Shown: positions 48,793 to 60,868, counted from the stretch's first letter. The stretch: DNA of 64,000 nt from Rugalucina vietnamica (GCA_964017185.1 OZ024874.1:50806856-50870855), one strand, 5' to 3'. A program made the numbers and translations. Notes: generated by a model from the letters alone, not told the origin.

Positions 48793-49512
48793 TAGCTCAC
48801 CTGAGCATCCTTAGGACGGGGGAACCAGAGTTTGTATAAATGGTCCAGGTCACATGACCAAGATAGCCGCCATGGCTATAAAAACAAAAACCTTTAAAAA
48901 TCTTCTTCACCAGAACCAGAAGGCATAGGGCTTTGAAACTTGGCGTGAAGCATCAGGCAATGGAGCTTTACAAAGTTTGTAGAAATCATGATCCTGGAAT
49001 GACCTCGGCCTATTTTACGGCAAGGTCAACATCAGAGATCTTTTTTCTCTAAATTTCATAGGAAGCATTAGTATGAAGGGGGAACCAACGTGATTATAAA
49101 TAAACCAGGTTACATGACCAAGATGGCCGCCATGCCCATATATGGTTAAAACACTTCAAAAATCTTCTTCGCAGGAGCTGCTAAACCTATTGCAACGAAA
49201 ATTGATATGTAAGAATTAAGACTAGAGTACTACAATGTGTGTATAAATCATGATCCTGTGATGAACTTGACAGATTTTATGGCAAAGTCAACATAGTTCA
49301 CATATGCAGAAAACTGTTAAAATGACACTGAAGGAAAAAAAAACTTCCAGGAAATTGGCAAGTGGACGGAATATTTATGAAAAGACCCTAAGGGGTATTC
49401 TGACTCTGTCATGGGCTATATACATGTATACAGACCTTTACAGTCAAACAAGTTTATTGGTATATATCTCAGATCTCAGGTGAGCGTTTACAGGACCATG
49501 GTCTTCTGGTTT
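48793..49512 (+). mobile_element. AGCTCACCTGAG-family element, copy 2
   Basis: Starts TTTTAGCTCACCTGAGCATCC and ends GTGAGCGTTTACAGGACCATGG. The interior contains two diverged monomers, each with CAAGATGGCCGCCATG- or CAAGATAGCCGCCATGG-like blocks. Confidence 0.8.
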
Positions 49513-50114
49513 CTTTTCTTTCTTGTTTGTTTGTTTGTTTGCTTATAAATGATATAAACCCATTTTGCATCAGGACAGCATTTTTACGAGGATCACATAC
49601 GTAGCGTTCTAGGAAAATTGGAACGCCGAGGTGCGCACAGTACGGTCGCAAGTAAGCCTATTATAATACTTGAAAAACAACACATTAACATCACCGATAG
49701 ACGCCATAAGGTCGCATAGAAGGCCATACTGAAACTTGAAACGCCGTGGAAACATCTTTGTCGGTGCGCTGACAAGAATACGGTGGGTTGATTAGAACTA
49801 GCCGTGATTTCACAGTAGCAGCGCCCTGTGATCAATATAATATTTATTACAGGCTGCTCAGCTCTTTGTACTGCACATTGAACGGTCCCTTAAAACGCAA
49901 AAAATGGTTCGACGGACATAAACGAAAGTTCCTCTGCAAACACTGTGGTCAGCCGTGCGGTTGTATGGAGATTGGGCAGCGCAAAGTTAAGGCCGAACAA
50001 GAACAGTGATCTGTACTGCGCGCACCGTGAGCACCAAAAAGTTAGGTTGATTGATTCTTTTATTTCCTCTTGTATTTCACTCCTCTCAAAGAGTTTGAAT
50101 TTTATTTACAATAG

Positions 50115-51345
50115 AAAAACCAGAGGACCATTGGTCCTGTAAATGCTCACCTGAGCTCTGTGATATATACCAATAAACTTGTTTGACTACGGAATGGTAA
50201 TATACATGTATATAACCCCAGGGCAGGGTCAGAGCAGCCCCCGGAGTCAATTTCTTTTTCAAATTACATGCATAAAAAAAAAATCAGTCCATTTGCCCAT
50301 TTACTGCCAGTTTTGCCCTTCAAAATACATTATGATGGTTGGTCCATATAACAATTTTTAAATGTTTTTGCTATTTATAGCCATGGCGGCCATCTTGGTC
50401 ATGTGACCATGACCACTTATATAAACTTTCATTGCCGCTTCCTAACGATTCGCCATACAAAGTTTGGCTTTGATTGGCTTATCTGTTCCTGGTTGATTAG
50501 CCGAGCAGATGATATTTGAATAATTCGGTCATGTAAATGTATATAGTCCCGAGGCAGGGACAGACGACCCCCTGGGGACATTTCTTTCATAAACATAGAT
50601 ATTCTGTCTATTTGCCCATTTCCCGCAAGTTTAACCCTTCAAATCATAGTTTAACAATTTTCCCCATTCAAATGCATGGGCGACCTATGTTGACCTTGCC
50701 GTAAAATAGCTAAAGGTCATCCAAGGGTCATGATTTATATAAATTTTGTAGAGCTCTATTGCCTGATGCTTCATGCAAAGTTTCAAAATCATAGGCCTTC
50801 TGGTTCTGGAGAAGAAGATTTTTAAAGGTTTTTTTTTTTTATTTATAGCCATGGCGGCCATCTTGGTCATGTGACTTTGACCATGTATAAAAATTTTCAT
50901 TGCCCTTTCCTAAGGATGCTCCACATAAAGTTTGGCTTTGATTGGCCATGCACTTTCAGAGGAGAAGATGTTTGAATATTATGGTAATGTAAATGTATAT
51001 AGCCACGGGGCAGTGGCAGACAACCCCCTGGGGACAATTTTTTTACATAAACATAAAAATTCTGACCATTTCCAGCAAGTTTTGCCCTTCAAATCATATT
51101 TTTTTTTAAAAATCCCAATTCAAATGCATGGGCGACCTATGTTGACCTTGCCGTAAAATAGGTCAAGGTCATCCCAGGGTCATGTTTTATGTAGAACTGT
51201 ATTGCCTGATGCTTCATGCCAGGTTTCATAGACCTTCTGGTTCTGGAGAAGAAGATTTTTAAAGGTTTTTGCTATTTATAGCTATGGCGGCCATCTTGAT
51301 CATGTGACCTGGACGATTTATACAAACTTTCGTTGACATGTATAT
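50115..51345 (-). mobile_element. AGCTCACCTGAG-family element, copy 3, truncated next to the Toll-like gene
   Basis: Begins AAACCAGAGGACCATTGGTC and CTCACCTGAGC (the reverse of the right end of copy 1). It carries about 2.5 monomers of roughly 450 bp, with ATGGCGGCCATCTTGGTCAT-like blocks near 50383, 50851 and 51286. It lacks the expected outer AGGTGAGCT end. It breaks off at about 51345, 125 bp before the Toll-like start codon. Confidence 0.75.
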
Positions 51346-51454
51346 AGTTGGTTCTGTTTTTCTCTATATTACTTAGAAAAATTGACTATGTGACAACATT
51401 CATTTCTTAATGATTAGATTTAATTAACCTATTCAAATCTAAAACTTCTTTTTC

Positions 51455-51456
51455 AG
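51455..51456 (+). promoter_or_regulatory. Probable splice acceptor in the 5' UTR of the Toll-like gene
   Basis: AACTTCTTTTTCAG|CC, a strong polypyrimidine acceptor, lies 13 nt before the ATG at 51470. This suggests a non-coding first exon upstream, not located. Confidence 0.5.
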
Positions 51457-51469
51457 CCTTACAACCAGA

Positions 51470-53667
51470 ATGGGCGACACGCCATGCCGTTTACCTTCTT
51501 TGACAATAACTACTTTTATACTGTTATTTATACCTGGGTGTATTCTGTGTTCGGGGAATGAAGTATGTGACTATATGGAAACGAAAGACGGAAACTGGGT
51601 CGCCGACTGTTCGGGTCGTGGATTGAAAGATGTACCGCCAAATATTGATCACAATACTACCATATTGTATTTGCACAGTATTTGTATATTGAAATACAGT
51701 CGCTATATGATGACAGTTTCAAGGGTCTGACAATGATAAAGAATCTCAGTCTCGGAGAAAACAAAATCAGTGCAGTTGCAATGTGCACATTTTGTAATTT
51801 AAAGAACTTGAGATATCTCAACATGTCAAGCAATAGTCCCAATGGACTGAAATTGATCAGAAACGTAACGTACGGTTTACAGTACACTAAAGTCACCAAA
51901 TTAGATTTTACACATATGGAGAATCAACATGACCAAGGGAAAATGATTTACAAACATGATCTCGAGTTCGCTAATATGACATCAATCAGAGAACTGAACG
52001 TATCCAGTAACATGATGGAAATGGTAGAAGATGGTTGCGTACATTACTTTCCGCCTAATTTAGAAATTCTTGATATCAGTGATAATAGACCTGTGTTTGG
52101 TGACTATATGTTAGAAATCAAGCATCTAAAAAATCTCAAAATTCTCCATGCGAACAAACTAAACAATTATCATCCACTAAATGTGTTTCTCAAAAGAAGT
52201 TTGGACCGGAATAAATTATCTAATGCTCTCACTAACAGCAGATACTTTCACAGATCAGCAAACGAAAAAGATTGTTTCAATATTTTGCCTCCGAAGTTGG
52301 AGGAGGTTTATTGCCACGATTCCATGATACCGTACGATATTCCAAAAATATCGGCGTGTGCAGAAAATTCTTTGCGTCGCATAGAACTTTTTCATAATGC
52401 CCTCAATCAGTGGTTTGGGCCTGTGGAAGGATTTAATAAGCTTGAACACCTGGATCTATCGTATAATTTTTGCGACAACATTTCAGACTATTTTTTCCGT
52501 AATGTAACTCACTTGACAACCCTACGACTAAGAATAAATTTTATCGGTTATGTTATAAGTGACAGAGAAAAACAAATCGAAGAACATCATCATGGAGGCC
52601 ACCCTTGCCCATGGCTACTTCCTTTGACCAATCTAATCGAACTAGATTTGTATCTTAACAAAATCCAAAAGCTTCCACGGGAATGTTTGTCCTCTCAGAA
52701 GAGATTAGAAAAGCTAATATTAAGAGAAAATTCGCTCACAGATTGGAAACTGAATATTGGACACATGCCTAATTTATCATTCATTGATCTGTCTGGAAAC
52801 AGCATAGATAGATTTCCTAAAGAGACTATGGACCACCTTTCTGAGGTATCAAAACATCGAAATGTAACAATTGACCTATCTGGTAATGAAATTGAATGTG
52901 TTTGCAAAAACATTGACTTTTTGGAATGGTTCGCTACTGTTGACATCAACTTCATCAACAAACAAACCTACATGTGTAGAGGAAACGAATGGGAAAATTG
53001 GATGAACATGTCAAACGTCAAAGAAATAATAGAAGAATTAAAACGAGAATGCACCAAAACTGATTACACGTACCTAAACACCGTTTTGTCGGTTCTGATC
53101 GGATGTTTTACACTCTCAGTCCTGTATGGGACATACCGCCGATACAGATGGAAGCTGAGTTATATGTATTACACTACCTGGGGTCGATACAATCTGGTGG
53201 AGGACGACAAGGGTCAATATTGTTACGACGCCTATATAGCTTATTCGGAGAATGACAGTCAGTTTGCACAAGATGTGTTGGCTTCTAAACTTGAGGTTAT
53301 TTATGGCCTTAAATTGTATCTCTTTGACCGTGACTGTAAACCAGGACAAAGTGTATCAGCAACTATTGTTGATAATCTAGAGAAATCACGAAAAACTATT
53401 ATACTATTTAACAACTCCTTTAATAAGGACAAACGATGTAGATTTGAGTTAAGGATGGCAAACGAGAAAAAGCTTTGGAGAAATGCTTCACCAGATTCAG
53501 TGTTTGTAATACAGCTCGAATCAGTTGCTGATAAAGACATTCCAGAGGTGATTTTACGGTTGTTCCAAGCAGACCTTTACATTGAGTATCCAAATGACCC
53601 TCATGGCAATAATATTTTCTTTGAGAAGCTGAAAAACACAATCAAACCGTCAGAAGAAATTGTATAA
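51470..53667 (+). CDS. Toll-like receptor with an interrupted reading frame near the 5' end
   Basis: A single coding exon. From ATG 51470 come a signal peptide and an LRR N-cap (CDYMETKDGNWVADCSGRGL). The frame then changes between about 51674 and 51720: the upstream frame stops at 51730, while the downstream frame is open from there to the TAA at 53665-53667. The downstream part has leucine-rich repeats (e.g. LEHLDLSYNFCD, LIELDLYLNKIQKLP), a C-cap with CVCKN..C..C and one TM helix (about 53080-53140). It ends in a TIR domain with box 1 YDAYIAYS, box 2 RDCKPGQ and box 3 FFEKL. The product would be about 732 aa if continuous, a pattern-recognition receptor signalling through TIR adaptors. The shift equals loss of one base (or gain of two), inside an LRR. 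It may be a pseudogenising mutation, an allele or a sequence error; the remaining 660 codons are open and look constrained. Confidence 0.85.
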
Positions 53668-53829
53668 AACGTGTCAAAAGTTTCTATACTGCTTAGCATT
53701 TGGAAGACGATAACTACCATGACTTTGAAATAGACGTGACGTGTGTTGTGATGATGTGTCTAACTGTACTTTGTTTAATCTAGAAAGTTCAATTATTTTC
53801 ACCATTTATTTTCATTGCTGATTCTGCGT

Positions 53830-53835
53830 ATTAAA
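53830..53835 (+). terminator. Possible polyadenylation signal ATTAAA of the Toll-like gene
   Basis: ATTAAA lies 163 nt after the stop codon, just before the MITE at 53890. No AATAAA is closer. Confidence 0.35.
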
Positions 53836-53889
53836 ATGACTTGAGATGTCAGTGTAACTTCCACCAAATAGGTGGTACGGTCGCGACGT

Positions 53890-54180
53890 ATTGGTAAAGG
53901 TCATCAGAAAAACATTTCCGTGACATGTATACCCACCTTGAACCACACTTTATATGACAAAACTGGGGTACGTAAGGTTTATACCTAGTTTTCTTATTTT
54001 TGCTCCAAAACATAGATTGTGGGTATTCGTTAGAACCGCCTCGGTGAGGCGGTTCTAACGTGTACCCAGAATCAATGTTTTGAGCAAGAAAATTAAAAAT
54101 ATCAATTTTTTTCCCATGCAATTTTCAAAATTTGCTTCTCGGCTAAGACACAATCAGGGTTGCCTTTACTACCTTGGTCA
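53890..54180 (+). mobile_element. Palindromic MITE, GAGGCGGTTCTAACG family, copy 4
   Basis: CATTTCCGTGACATGTATACCC.. then a near-perfect hairpin at 54006-54083 with CCGCCTCGGTGAGGCGG at the loop. It lies about 220 bp after the Toll-like stop. Confidence 0.75.
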
Positions 54181-55663
54181 TGTTTAACATGTAATTCAGT
54201 GTGATATTATCCAATACCTATTGTTTTTATTTTATTATAACACTGGGATAATAAGCTTTCTGGTGATATATAATGATACCATATTGTGTACAATATTTTG
54301 CGTCAGTGAGAGATTATATGCTAAACCAGAGGACCAATGGTCCTGTAAGCGCTCACCTGAGATCAGCTGCATATACCAATAAACATGTTTGAATATTATG
54401 GTATTCTACTCCAGTGCAGGGGCAGATGAAGCCCTTGGGCCATTTTCTTTTTTCAGAATCTTCAATATTCTGTCCATTTGCCAATTTCCTGTTGGCTTTT
54501 TCCTTCAAATGACATTTTAACAGTTTTCCCAATTCAGATGCATAGGCAACCCATGTTGACCTTGCCATAAACTTGGTCAAGGTCATCACAGGGTCATGAT
54601 TTATATATACATTGGAGTACTTTAGCCATCGATGCCTCACGCCAAGTTTCCTTTAAATCAGTCTATTGGTTTCAGAGAAGATGATTTTTGATGGGTTTTT
54701 ACCATATATGGACATGGCGGCCATCTTGGTCATGTGACCTAGATTATTTATATACACATTGATTCCCCTATTCTATAGATGCTTCACATAAAATTTGGCT
54801 TTGTTTGGCCAAGCGGTTTCAGAGGAGAAGACGTTTGAATATTATGGAAATATACATGTATATTGCCCCGGGGTGGGGGCACATGAGCCCCTGGGGTCCA
54901 ATTTTTTTCAGAATCATTAATATCCAGTCCTACTGCCCATTTCCTGCAAGACTTTCACTTTAAATGACATTTTAAAAGTTTTCCCCATTCAAATGCATTG
55001 GTGACCTATGTTGACCTTCCCGTAAAATAGGTCAAGGTCATCAGAGGGTCATGATTTATATACACATTGTAGTACTTGAGCCATCAATGCTTCGTGCCAA
55101 GTTTCGTTGAAATCGGTCAACCGGTTCTGGAGAAGAAGATTTTTGAAGGGTTTTTACCATATATGGGCATGGCGGCCATCTTGGTCATGTGACCTGGATT
55201 ATTTATATACACATTGGTTCCCCCTTCCCATAGATGCTTCATGTAAAATTTGGCTTTGATTGGCCAAGCGGTTTCAGAGAAGAAGATCTTTGAATATTAT
55301 GATAATATACATGTATATTGCCCCGGGGTGGGGGCGGATGAGCCCCTGGTGCCCAATTTTTTCAGAATCATTAATATTCAGTCCTACTGCTCATTTTCTG
55401 CAAGATTTTTCCTTTAAATGACAATTTAACAATTTTTCCCATTCAAATGCAAAGGCGACCTATGTTGACCTTGCCGTAAAATAGGTCAAGGTCACCGCAA
55501 GGTCATGATTTATATACACATTGTAGTACTTGAGTCATCAATGCTTCATGCCAAGTTTGGTTGAAATCGGTCCAGTGGTTCCAGAGAAGAAGATTTTTGA
55601 AGGGTTTTTACCATATATGGGCATGGCGGCCATCTTGGTCATGTGACCTGGATTATTTATATA

Positions 55664-56680
55664 CGAGGGGAAAGCAAAAAGTTCGTGGACTTTGTCAATA
55701 AAATCAAAAGTGCATATGCGATTTCTTTGAAATTACCGTATGTTTGCGATCAGTTTAATACAAACAAGCATAGAAAGTTTCAGACAAATCGCTTGATAAA
55801 CGTCGTTTCTATGGCAATTTGTTTGATGCGTGTTAGCGCTACCCGGAGCACGCCAAGACGTTAACGTCATTTGCCAACGGGTTTTCTGTCTGCGCTGGCC
55901 GAGTCAAAAGTTCCTATAAAATATTATTTCTCATTCGACTTCAAGAAAATTTTCATATATTGATTCCCCATCCGTGAAGGATTACAGTAGAAAGTTTAGG
56001 GCAAATCGCTAGAAAAATTTAGTTTTTATGACAATTTCTGCGACAGACGCTAGGATTAAACGGGGCATGCCATGACGTTCAAGTTGTTCGCGTAGATTTT
56101 TGTGCTTACTTGTTGTTTTTTACAGCTATTTCGTTGTGACTATCACTTTGCACATCATTGAACACTGTTGTATGCTTCAGTTCTGATGTGTCTCTAGCTG
56201 TTTGTAACAAATCAGACGTTTCTGTAGATTTTATTCGGAAGTCTCGCACAAATTTTATCGATGTGCAAGTTTCCGCCATTTACCAGTAACGTAATTTTTA
56301 CTAAATTTTTGCTTAGACTTGTCTTTCAAAAAGTGTCGCTGTAGCGTTGTCTTTCGAATGTGAGAACTGCAATTTCACATTTCAAGCCGAATTACATCAT
56401 TATCAATATTTCCATAATTTAAGCAGATTTAGAAATGACATTTTTGAAAATATTTTTATATTTATAAACACGTAATCAGAGATTTTACGGCGTGCTCCGG
56501 GGTAGCAAACCCCACGTCTTTGTCGATGTAATTTGACCAATCAAAAATAAGATTCGACAAATTACATTTTACATGAATGTCGACAATAGAGCATTATTAA
56601 ACTTGTGAAAATACGAAAACAATCGGACGTCAATTATAAAAGTTATTAAGAAAGTCCACGAACTTTTTGCTTTCCCCTCG
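55664..56680. mobile_element. Tc1/mariner-type non-autonomous element with TA duplication
   Basis: Perfect or near-perfect 30-bp TIRs read CGAGGGGAAAGCAAAAAGTT and its complement, flanked by TA (55662-55663, 56681-56682). Subterminal inverted motifs (CCGGAGCACGCCA.. near 55843 and GGCGTGCTCCGG near 56489) add a second level. The neighbouring monomer at 55197-55225 preserves the uninterrupted sequence TTTATATACACATTGGTTCC, which defines the insertion precisely. No transposase ORF is visible. Confidence 0.88.
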
Positions 56681-56769
56681 TACACATTGGTTCCCCCTTC
56701 CCATAGATGCTTCATGTAAAATTTGGCTTTGATTGGCCAAGCTGTTTCAGAGAAGAATATCTTTGAAAA

Positions 56770-56822
56770 TGGTGGACGACGGACGGACGGACGACGGACG
56801 GACGGACGGACGGACGACGGAG
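56770..56822. repeat. (GGAC)n / GACGGAC microsatellite
   Basis: Irregular GGAC and GACG units inside the right end of the AGCTCACCTGAG element. Confidence 0.85.
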
Positions 56823-56877
56823 CATGGGTATACTATAAGCTCACCTTGTGAGCCTGACGGCTCAGGTGAGCTAAAAA

Positions 56878-58000
56878 CACTGTTTTTAGCATGTTATGAT
56901 GTTGCACTTTTATTTTGGGTGTTTTGTAAACAGGTTTGCTTTAATGTTCATGAATGAAATATGTTGCATATGGCTCTAGAACTAAGGAGACATATGTCCC
57001 CTGTAATATACTTTTTACGGCTTTGAATTTGGACTAAAATTAATGAAAATATGGAGTATGAAGTGAAACAGTACTTTTCTTATGTTTTTCAATTTTTCAT
57101 GGTGTCTTTAGTTGGCAGGTAAAAAAAATTACACCCATGATTAGAACATGATTTTTTGGTATCTAGTCTTTCATTGTTAAGACAATAGAAAGTTTAGAAT
57201 CAATGGAAATTGAATTTATCCTCACAGTGAAGAGTACTTGTTTTTTTTAAAAATCATCATTTTTATGTTGAGTCCGTAGCCCCTATTTTCATAATGGATG
57301 TTCAAAGCCAGATTCCTATTAACAAGGATGAAATGGTCTTATTATTTTTCAGACTGACGACTAGTAAAACATGGATGAAGGTTTTGTCAAGAAATTGTAT
57401 AGGACCGCTGATGTGGTCAAATATATTTTTGCATGGCCTGTAGAGTCCGTAGCCCCAAGTTAAGAGACACCCTAGAAATAAAATGTGTGTTGCAGTCAAG
57501 GTTTCCTTTAATTTTTCATATGCAACCACACATGTTACATTGTATTAAATTAACTGCAGCATGGAACAATGACTTATCTAGGCTGCATATGATCTTATTT
57601 AAGCAGCCCAAAACACTGGTTTGAAGCTCCTTTTCTGAACTATTCCCATTACCCACTATGGTGCAATTTGAAAAACGTGAGAGCCAAAAGAATTATTTCT
57701 GGAATATAAACCCGATAGGTCATACGTTATTATAAACCAAGAGAAATGAAAATACAAAGAGGTTACCTTTTTGCCTCAAGTGCAACACAAAAGGCAACCC
57801 TGATTGTGTCTCAGCCGTTCTGAAAAAATTCTCTGTATAGTATATTGCATGGGCAATTCTTCGTAATGCAGTCAGTATAAATGGTACAGTTGCGACGTAT
57901 TGGTGAAAGTGGTGGTTAAGCAGCAGCCTGAGCAAAACAGCATACTTCGAAGATATGAATGTTTCAGCTTTACAAATTATAGGCCGACTTATTAAATGGG
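56878..58000. other. Intergenic stretch with a terminal MITE fragment
   Basis: Mostly unmatched A+T-rich DNA. At 57835-57876 it has the right-end sequence of the GAGGCGGTTCTAACG family (ATTGCATGGGCAATTCTTCGTAATG). I see no gene. Confidence 0.45.
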
Positions 58001-58197
58001 TCGCGTCATATGAAAACCAATAATGTGGTTTCTGACCAGGTCTGACACAAACCGGCCTGTACAGTCACATAGACAGGCTAGAAGCTTGAAATTTCGGATT
58101 TAGGTAGAAAAGGGATTGTACTATCTGTGTAGCGAAAAACAAAGACGCTGATCAGCTGTGCAGTTACCTAAATTTATGCGGCTCAAATGTAATGATA
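58001..58197 (-). mobile_element. Hairpin MITE, copy F (decayed, half of the stem deleted)
   Basis: Reads TCTGACACAAACCGGCCTGTAC, AGGCTAGAAGCTTGAAATTT and CAAAGACGCTGATCAGCTGTG, then jumps to TGCGGCTCA. The second stem arm is missing. Its stem carries CTGTGCAG as in copy A. Confidence 0.65.
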
Positions 58198-59087
58198 TAC
58201 TGAACAAAAACGTCAAGGAAAATTCTGAAATGTGATAAAGAGTATTCTTATCTGTCAACTAATGTCTTACTTGTTCTGTAGAACTTAGAATGGCTTTAAA
58301 AATCAAAAACATAGTTGACTGGTCTTCCCTTTATTCTATCCGTCTCTTCACCTCTTGTGCACCGCACAAATGAAAAATGTGGACACTGGGTAAGCGTTTG
58401 GCAAAGTCAAAGTATCACTCTGTACTTTACAATGAGTAAACAATGGTGCAAATTTGTGAAAGATATGGAGGAAACCATTCATATATGACATTAATTACAA
58501 GTGTTCTATGTTTAATTATAACATCATTTGGAAGATGCTGTTGATTATTCATACCTCAGTGGTGGATTTAGAGGGGGCACGGGGGTCCACTCGAATCCCT
58601 CTCCCCTGTGTGACCAAATTATTTCAGTTGCATGGAAAAATTTATGAGAAATTGTCGAAAACGAACCCCTTTGGTATATTTTAACCCCACTCAAATATAT
58701 CTTTGATCCGCCCCTGTACGAACATCGTACATGTGTACATTTGTTTCATATTATTATTATTATTATTATTATTAAGAGCTGTCGCAGGACAGCGTAGCTC
58801 GCCTGACTTGTGCTTTGCCACTTTTGTTAAAGTCTATGACCCGTGACGTTGACCTTGCCTGTAGATGCATTTTGTATAGGGAGCTATTTGCATAAGTAAG
58901 CTAACAATGAACACATTGATCTATTGCCAAAATGTTTAGCAGGAGATATGGTTCTGCTTGCCTTTGTCTCGTTCATGGGATGCTATGCTTAAATATAATA
59001 CATGTCGAAACAGAAAACGGCCAAACTACTGAATAAAACTATAATGTGTTGATGAGGTATGTGACCATCCATTGCATTTTAAAATAT

Positions 59088-59930
59088 AGGTCAAGGTAAG
59101 TAGGTCAATGTGGGTGCCGAGTCGGGACATCGAGGAGAAGCCATATGCAAGGTTTGATGGTTGTAGGCTTTATAGTTGATGAGATATTAAGGGTTGGCTT
59201 AAAAAATGACAAAGTCACTAGAGCACGAAATATAGGTCAAGGTTACTAGGTGAATGTGGGTGCCGAGTCGGGACATCGAGGAGAAGCCATATGCAAGGTT
59301 TGATGGTTGTAGGCTTTATAGTTGATGAGATATCAAGTGTTGACTTTAAAAATGACAAAGTCACTAGAGCACGAAATATAGGTCAAGGTTACTAGGTGAA
59401 TGTGGGTGCCGAGTCGGGACATCGAGGAGAAGCCATATGCAAGGTTTGATGGTTGTAGGCTTTATAGTTGATGAGATATTACGAGTTGGCTTCAAAAATG
59501 ACAAAGTCACTAGAGCACGAAATATAGGTCAAGGTCACTAGATCAATGTGGATGCCAAGTCGGGACATCAAGGAGAAGCCATATGCAAGGTTTGATGGTT
59601 GTAGGCTTTATAGTTGATGAGATATTAAGGGTTGGCTTCAAAAATGACAAAGTCACTGGCGCACGAAATATAGGTCAAGGTCACTAGATCAATGTGGGTG
59701 AAAAGTCTGGACATCGAGGAGAAGCCAAATGCAAGGTTTGATGGTTGTAGGCTTTATATTTGATGAGATATTAAGGTTGGCTTAAAAAATGACAAAGTCA
59801 CTGGAGCATGAAATATAGGTCAAGGTCAGTAGGTCAATGTGGGTGCCGAGTCGGGACATCGAGGAGAAGCCTTATGTAAGGTTTGACAGTTCTAGGCTTT
59901 ACAGTTGATGAGAAACTAACACAGCATCTG
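59088..59930. repeat. Six tandem copies of a 146-bp unit
   Basis: GTCGGGACATC or a close variant recurs at 59121, 59267, 59413, 59559, 59705 and 59850, a spacing of 146, 146, 146, 146 and 145 bp. Each unit also has ATAGGTCAAGGT, AAGGTTTGATGGTTGTAGGC and AAATGACAAAGTCACT. Identity is high and falls in the last unit. Confidence 0.92.
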
Positions 59931-60112
59931 AGCATTGTACAAAGGTGTTCTAGATATTGACCTCTAGCACCGCCCCCAGGCATGACCCCACGGGTCCCTT
60001 CACACTAAATCACAGAGGACCCTCATATGCAGCAATGTTCCAAATATGAATGATTTCTGGTCAGTGACTATCAAGATATAACAATTTTAACAAACTTTAT
60101 ATTTCATATTTT

Positions 60113-60302
60113 CATATTTTTAGTTAAGTTAAGGTAACTGAGTGGCCACCTATTGGGAAAATAGCTACTCATTCGGCTTACGATATGTTTCATGGTATAA
60201 GTACCTGATTGTTAGTTTGGTTTTTTCCCACCTCGGTTTTTGGAGTGGGAATCTTTTTCTGATTGCGCCTTTTCCTGATCTTTGCCTACTTGTACCTTTT
60301 TA
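60113..60302 (+). repeat. Truncated copy of the 640-bp interspersed repeat
   Basis: Carries only the end of the family: CCACCTATTGGGAAAATAGC, CCTCGGTTTTTGGAGTGGGA and TTGCCTACTTGTACCTTTTT. Confidence 0.7.
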
Positions 60303-60634
60303 ACCGAAAGTGTGACGCGGACGCGAACGTGGACGCGGACGTAAACGCGGACGACCGAGGTGACAACAATAGCTCTGTGCACTTCGTGCAGGCGAGCTAA
60401 AAATAATTTGCATGAAGTTTTACCATGTTAAAAATGAAGATGAAATTTAGCTATATCAACTACATAGTCATTGTAAAAAGTGTCTTTTTACTGAAAATTG
60501 AAAGTCTTCATTATATGAACCAATATTACCAGCATTTGAAAATATTTTGTTAAATGTGAATATATTTTGCTTTCTTTAATTTGCACACCTGTCCGTTGTT
60601 TGTGGTATTTGTAATAGTAATAATTAATAAATTT

Positions 60635-60868
60635 GAGCCGCATCGTGAGAAAACCGGATTTTTGCCTAGGCGAAAACAAAGGCGCAGATCAGCTTCGCGG
60701 TAACCGCGAAGCTGATCAGCGCCTTTGTTTTCGCTACTCGGATAGTACATTTCCTCCTCTACTTATTCCCAAATTTTCAAGATTCTGGGTTTCTTCTGTG
60801 ACTGTACAGGCTGGTTTGTGTCGGACCTGGTCGGAACCCAAATTGTTGGTTTTCTCACGCACAGGCTC
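60635..60868 (+). mobile_element. Hairpin MITE, copy D
   Basis: 234 bp beginning GAGCCGCATCGTGAGAAAAC. The core palindrome is identical in design to copy C (CTTCGCGG/CCGCGAAG), and the right end CACGCACAGGCTC is as in copy A. No exact target duplication (ATTT left, AAAT right). Confidence 0.88.

Larger units (their letters stand above)
54323..56877 (-). mobile_element. AGCTCACCTGAG-family element, copy 4, full length with tandem monomers and a nested insertion
   Basis: Both ends are present: AAACCAGAGGACCAATGGTC at the left and GGCTCAGGTGAGCTAAAAA at the right. Inside are about three tandem monomers of 452-454 bp, with ATGGCGGCCATCTTGGTCAT near 54713, 55166 and 55622. Each also has GACCTATGTTGACCTT, AGAGAAGAAGATTTTTGA and TACATGTATATTGCCCCGGG. 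A 1017-bp mariner-type element splits the third monomer. A GGAC/ACGG microsatellite (56770-56822) lies near the right end, as is usual for this family. Confidence 0.8.
58774..60404. mobile_element. Repeat element with CAGGCGAGCT ends and an internal 146-bp satellite
   Basis: The left side has GCTGTCGCAGGACAGCG followed by AGCTCGCCTGAC. The right side ends GTGCAGGCGAGCTAAAAA, the inverse of AGCTCGCCTG. The middle is a tandem array (59088-59930). A truncated copy of the 640-bp repeat (60113-60302) and a (GGACGC)-like stretch (60311-60358) lie near the right end. This layout resembles the AGCTCACCTGAG elements (hairpin ends, tandem core, short-repeat tail) and may be a relative. An (ATT)n tract abuts the left end at 58750-58773. 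Confidence 0.7.

Noticed and set aside
51682..53667. Treating the downstream Toll-like frame as a separate intact gene starting near 51682
   Set aside because: The start would be TTG, with no signal peptide and loss of the N-cap. The N-terminal part is present just upstream in the other frame.
59088..59930. Regularly spaced repeats considered as a CRISPR array
   Set aside because: Whole 146-bp units are repeated without unique spacers in a eukaryotic transposable element; this is satellite-type repetition.
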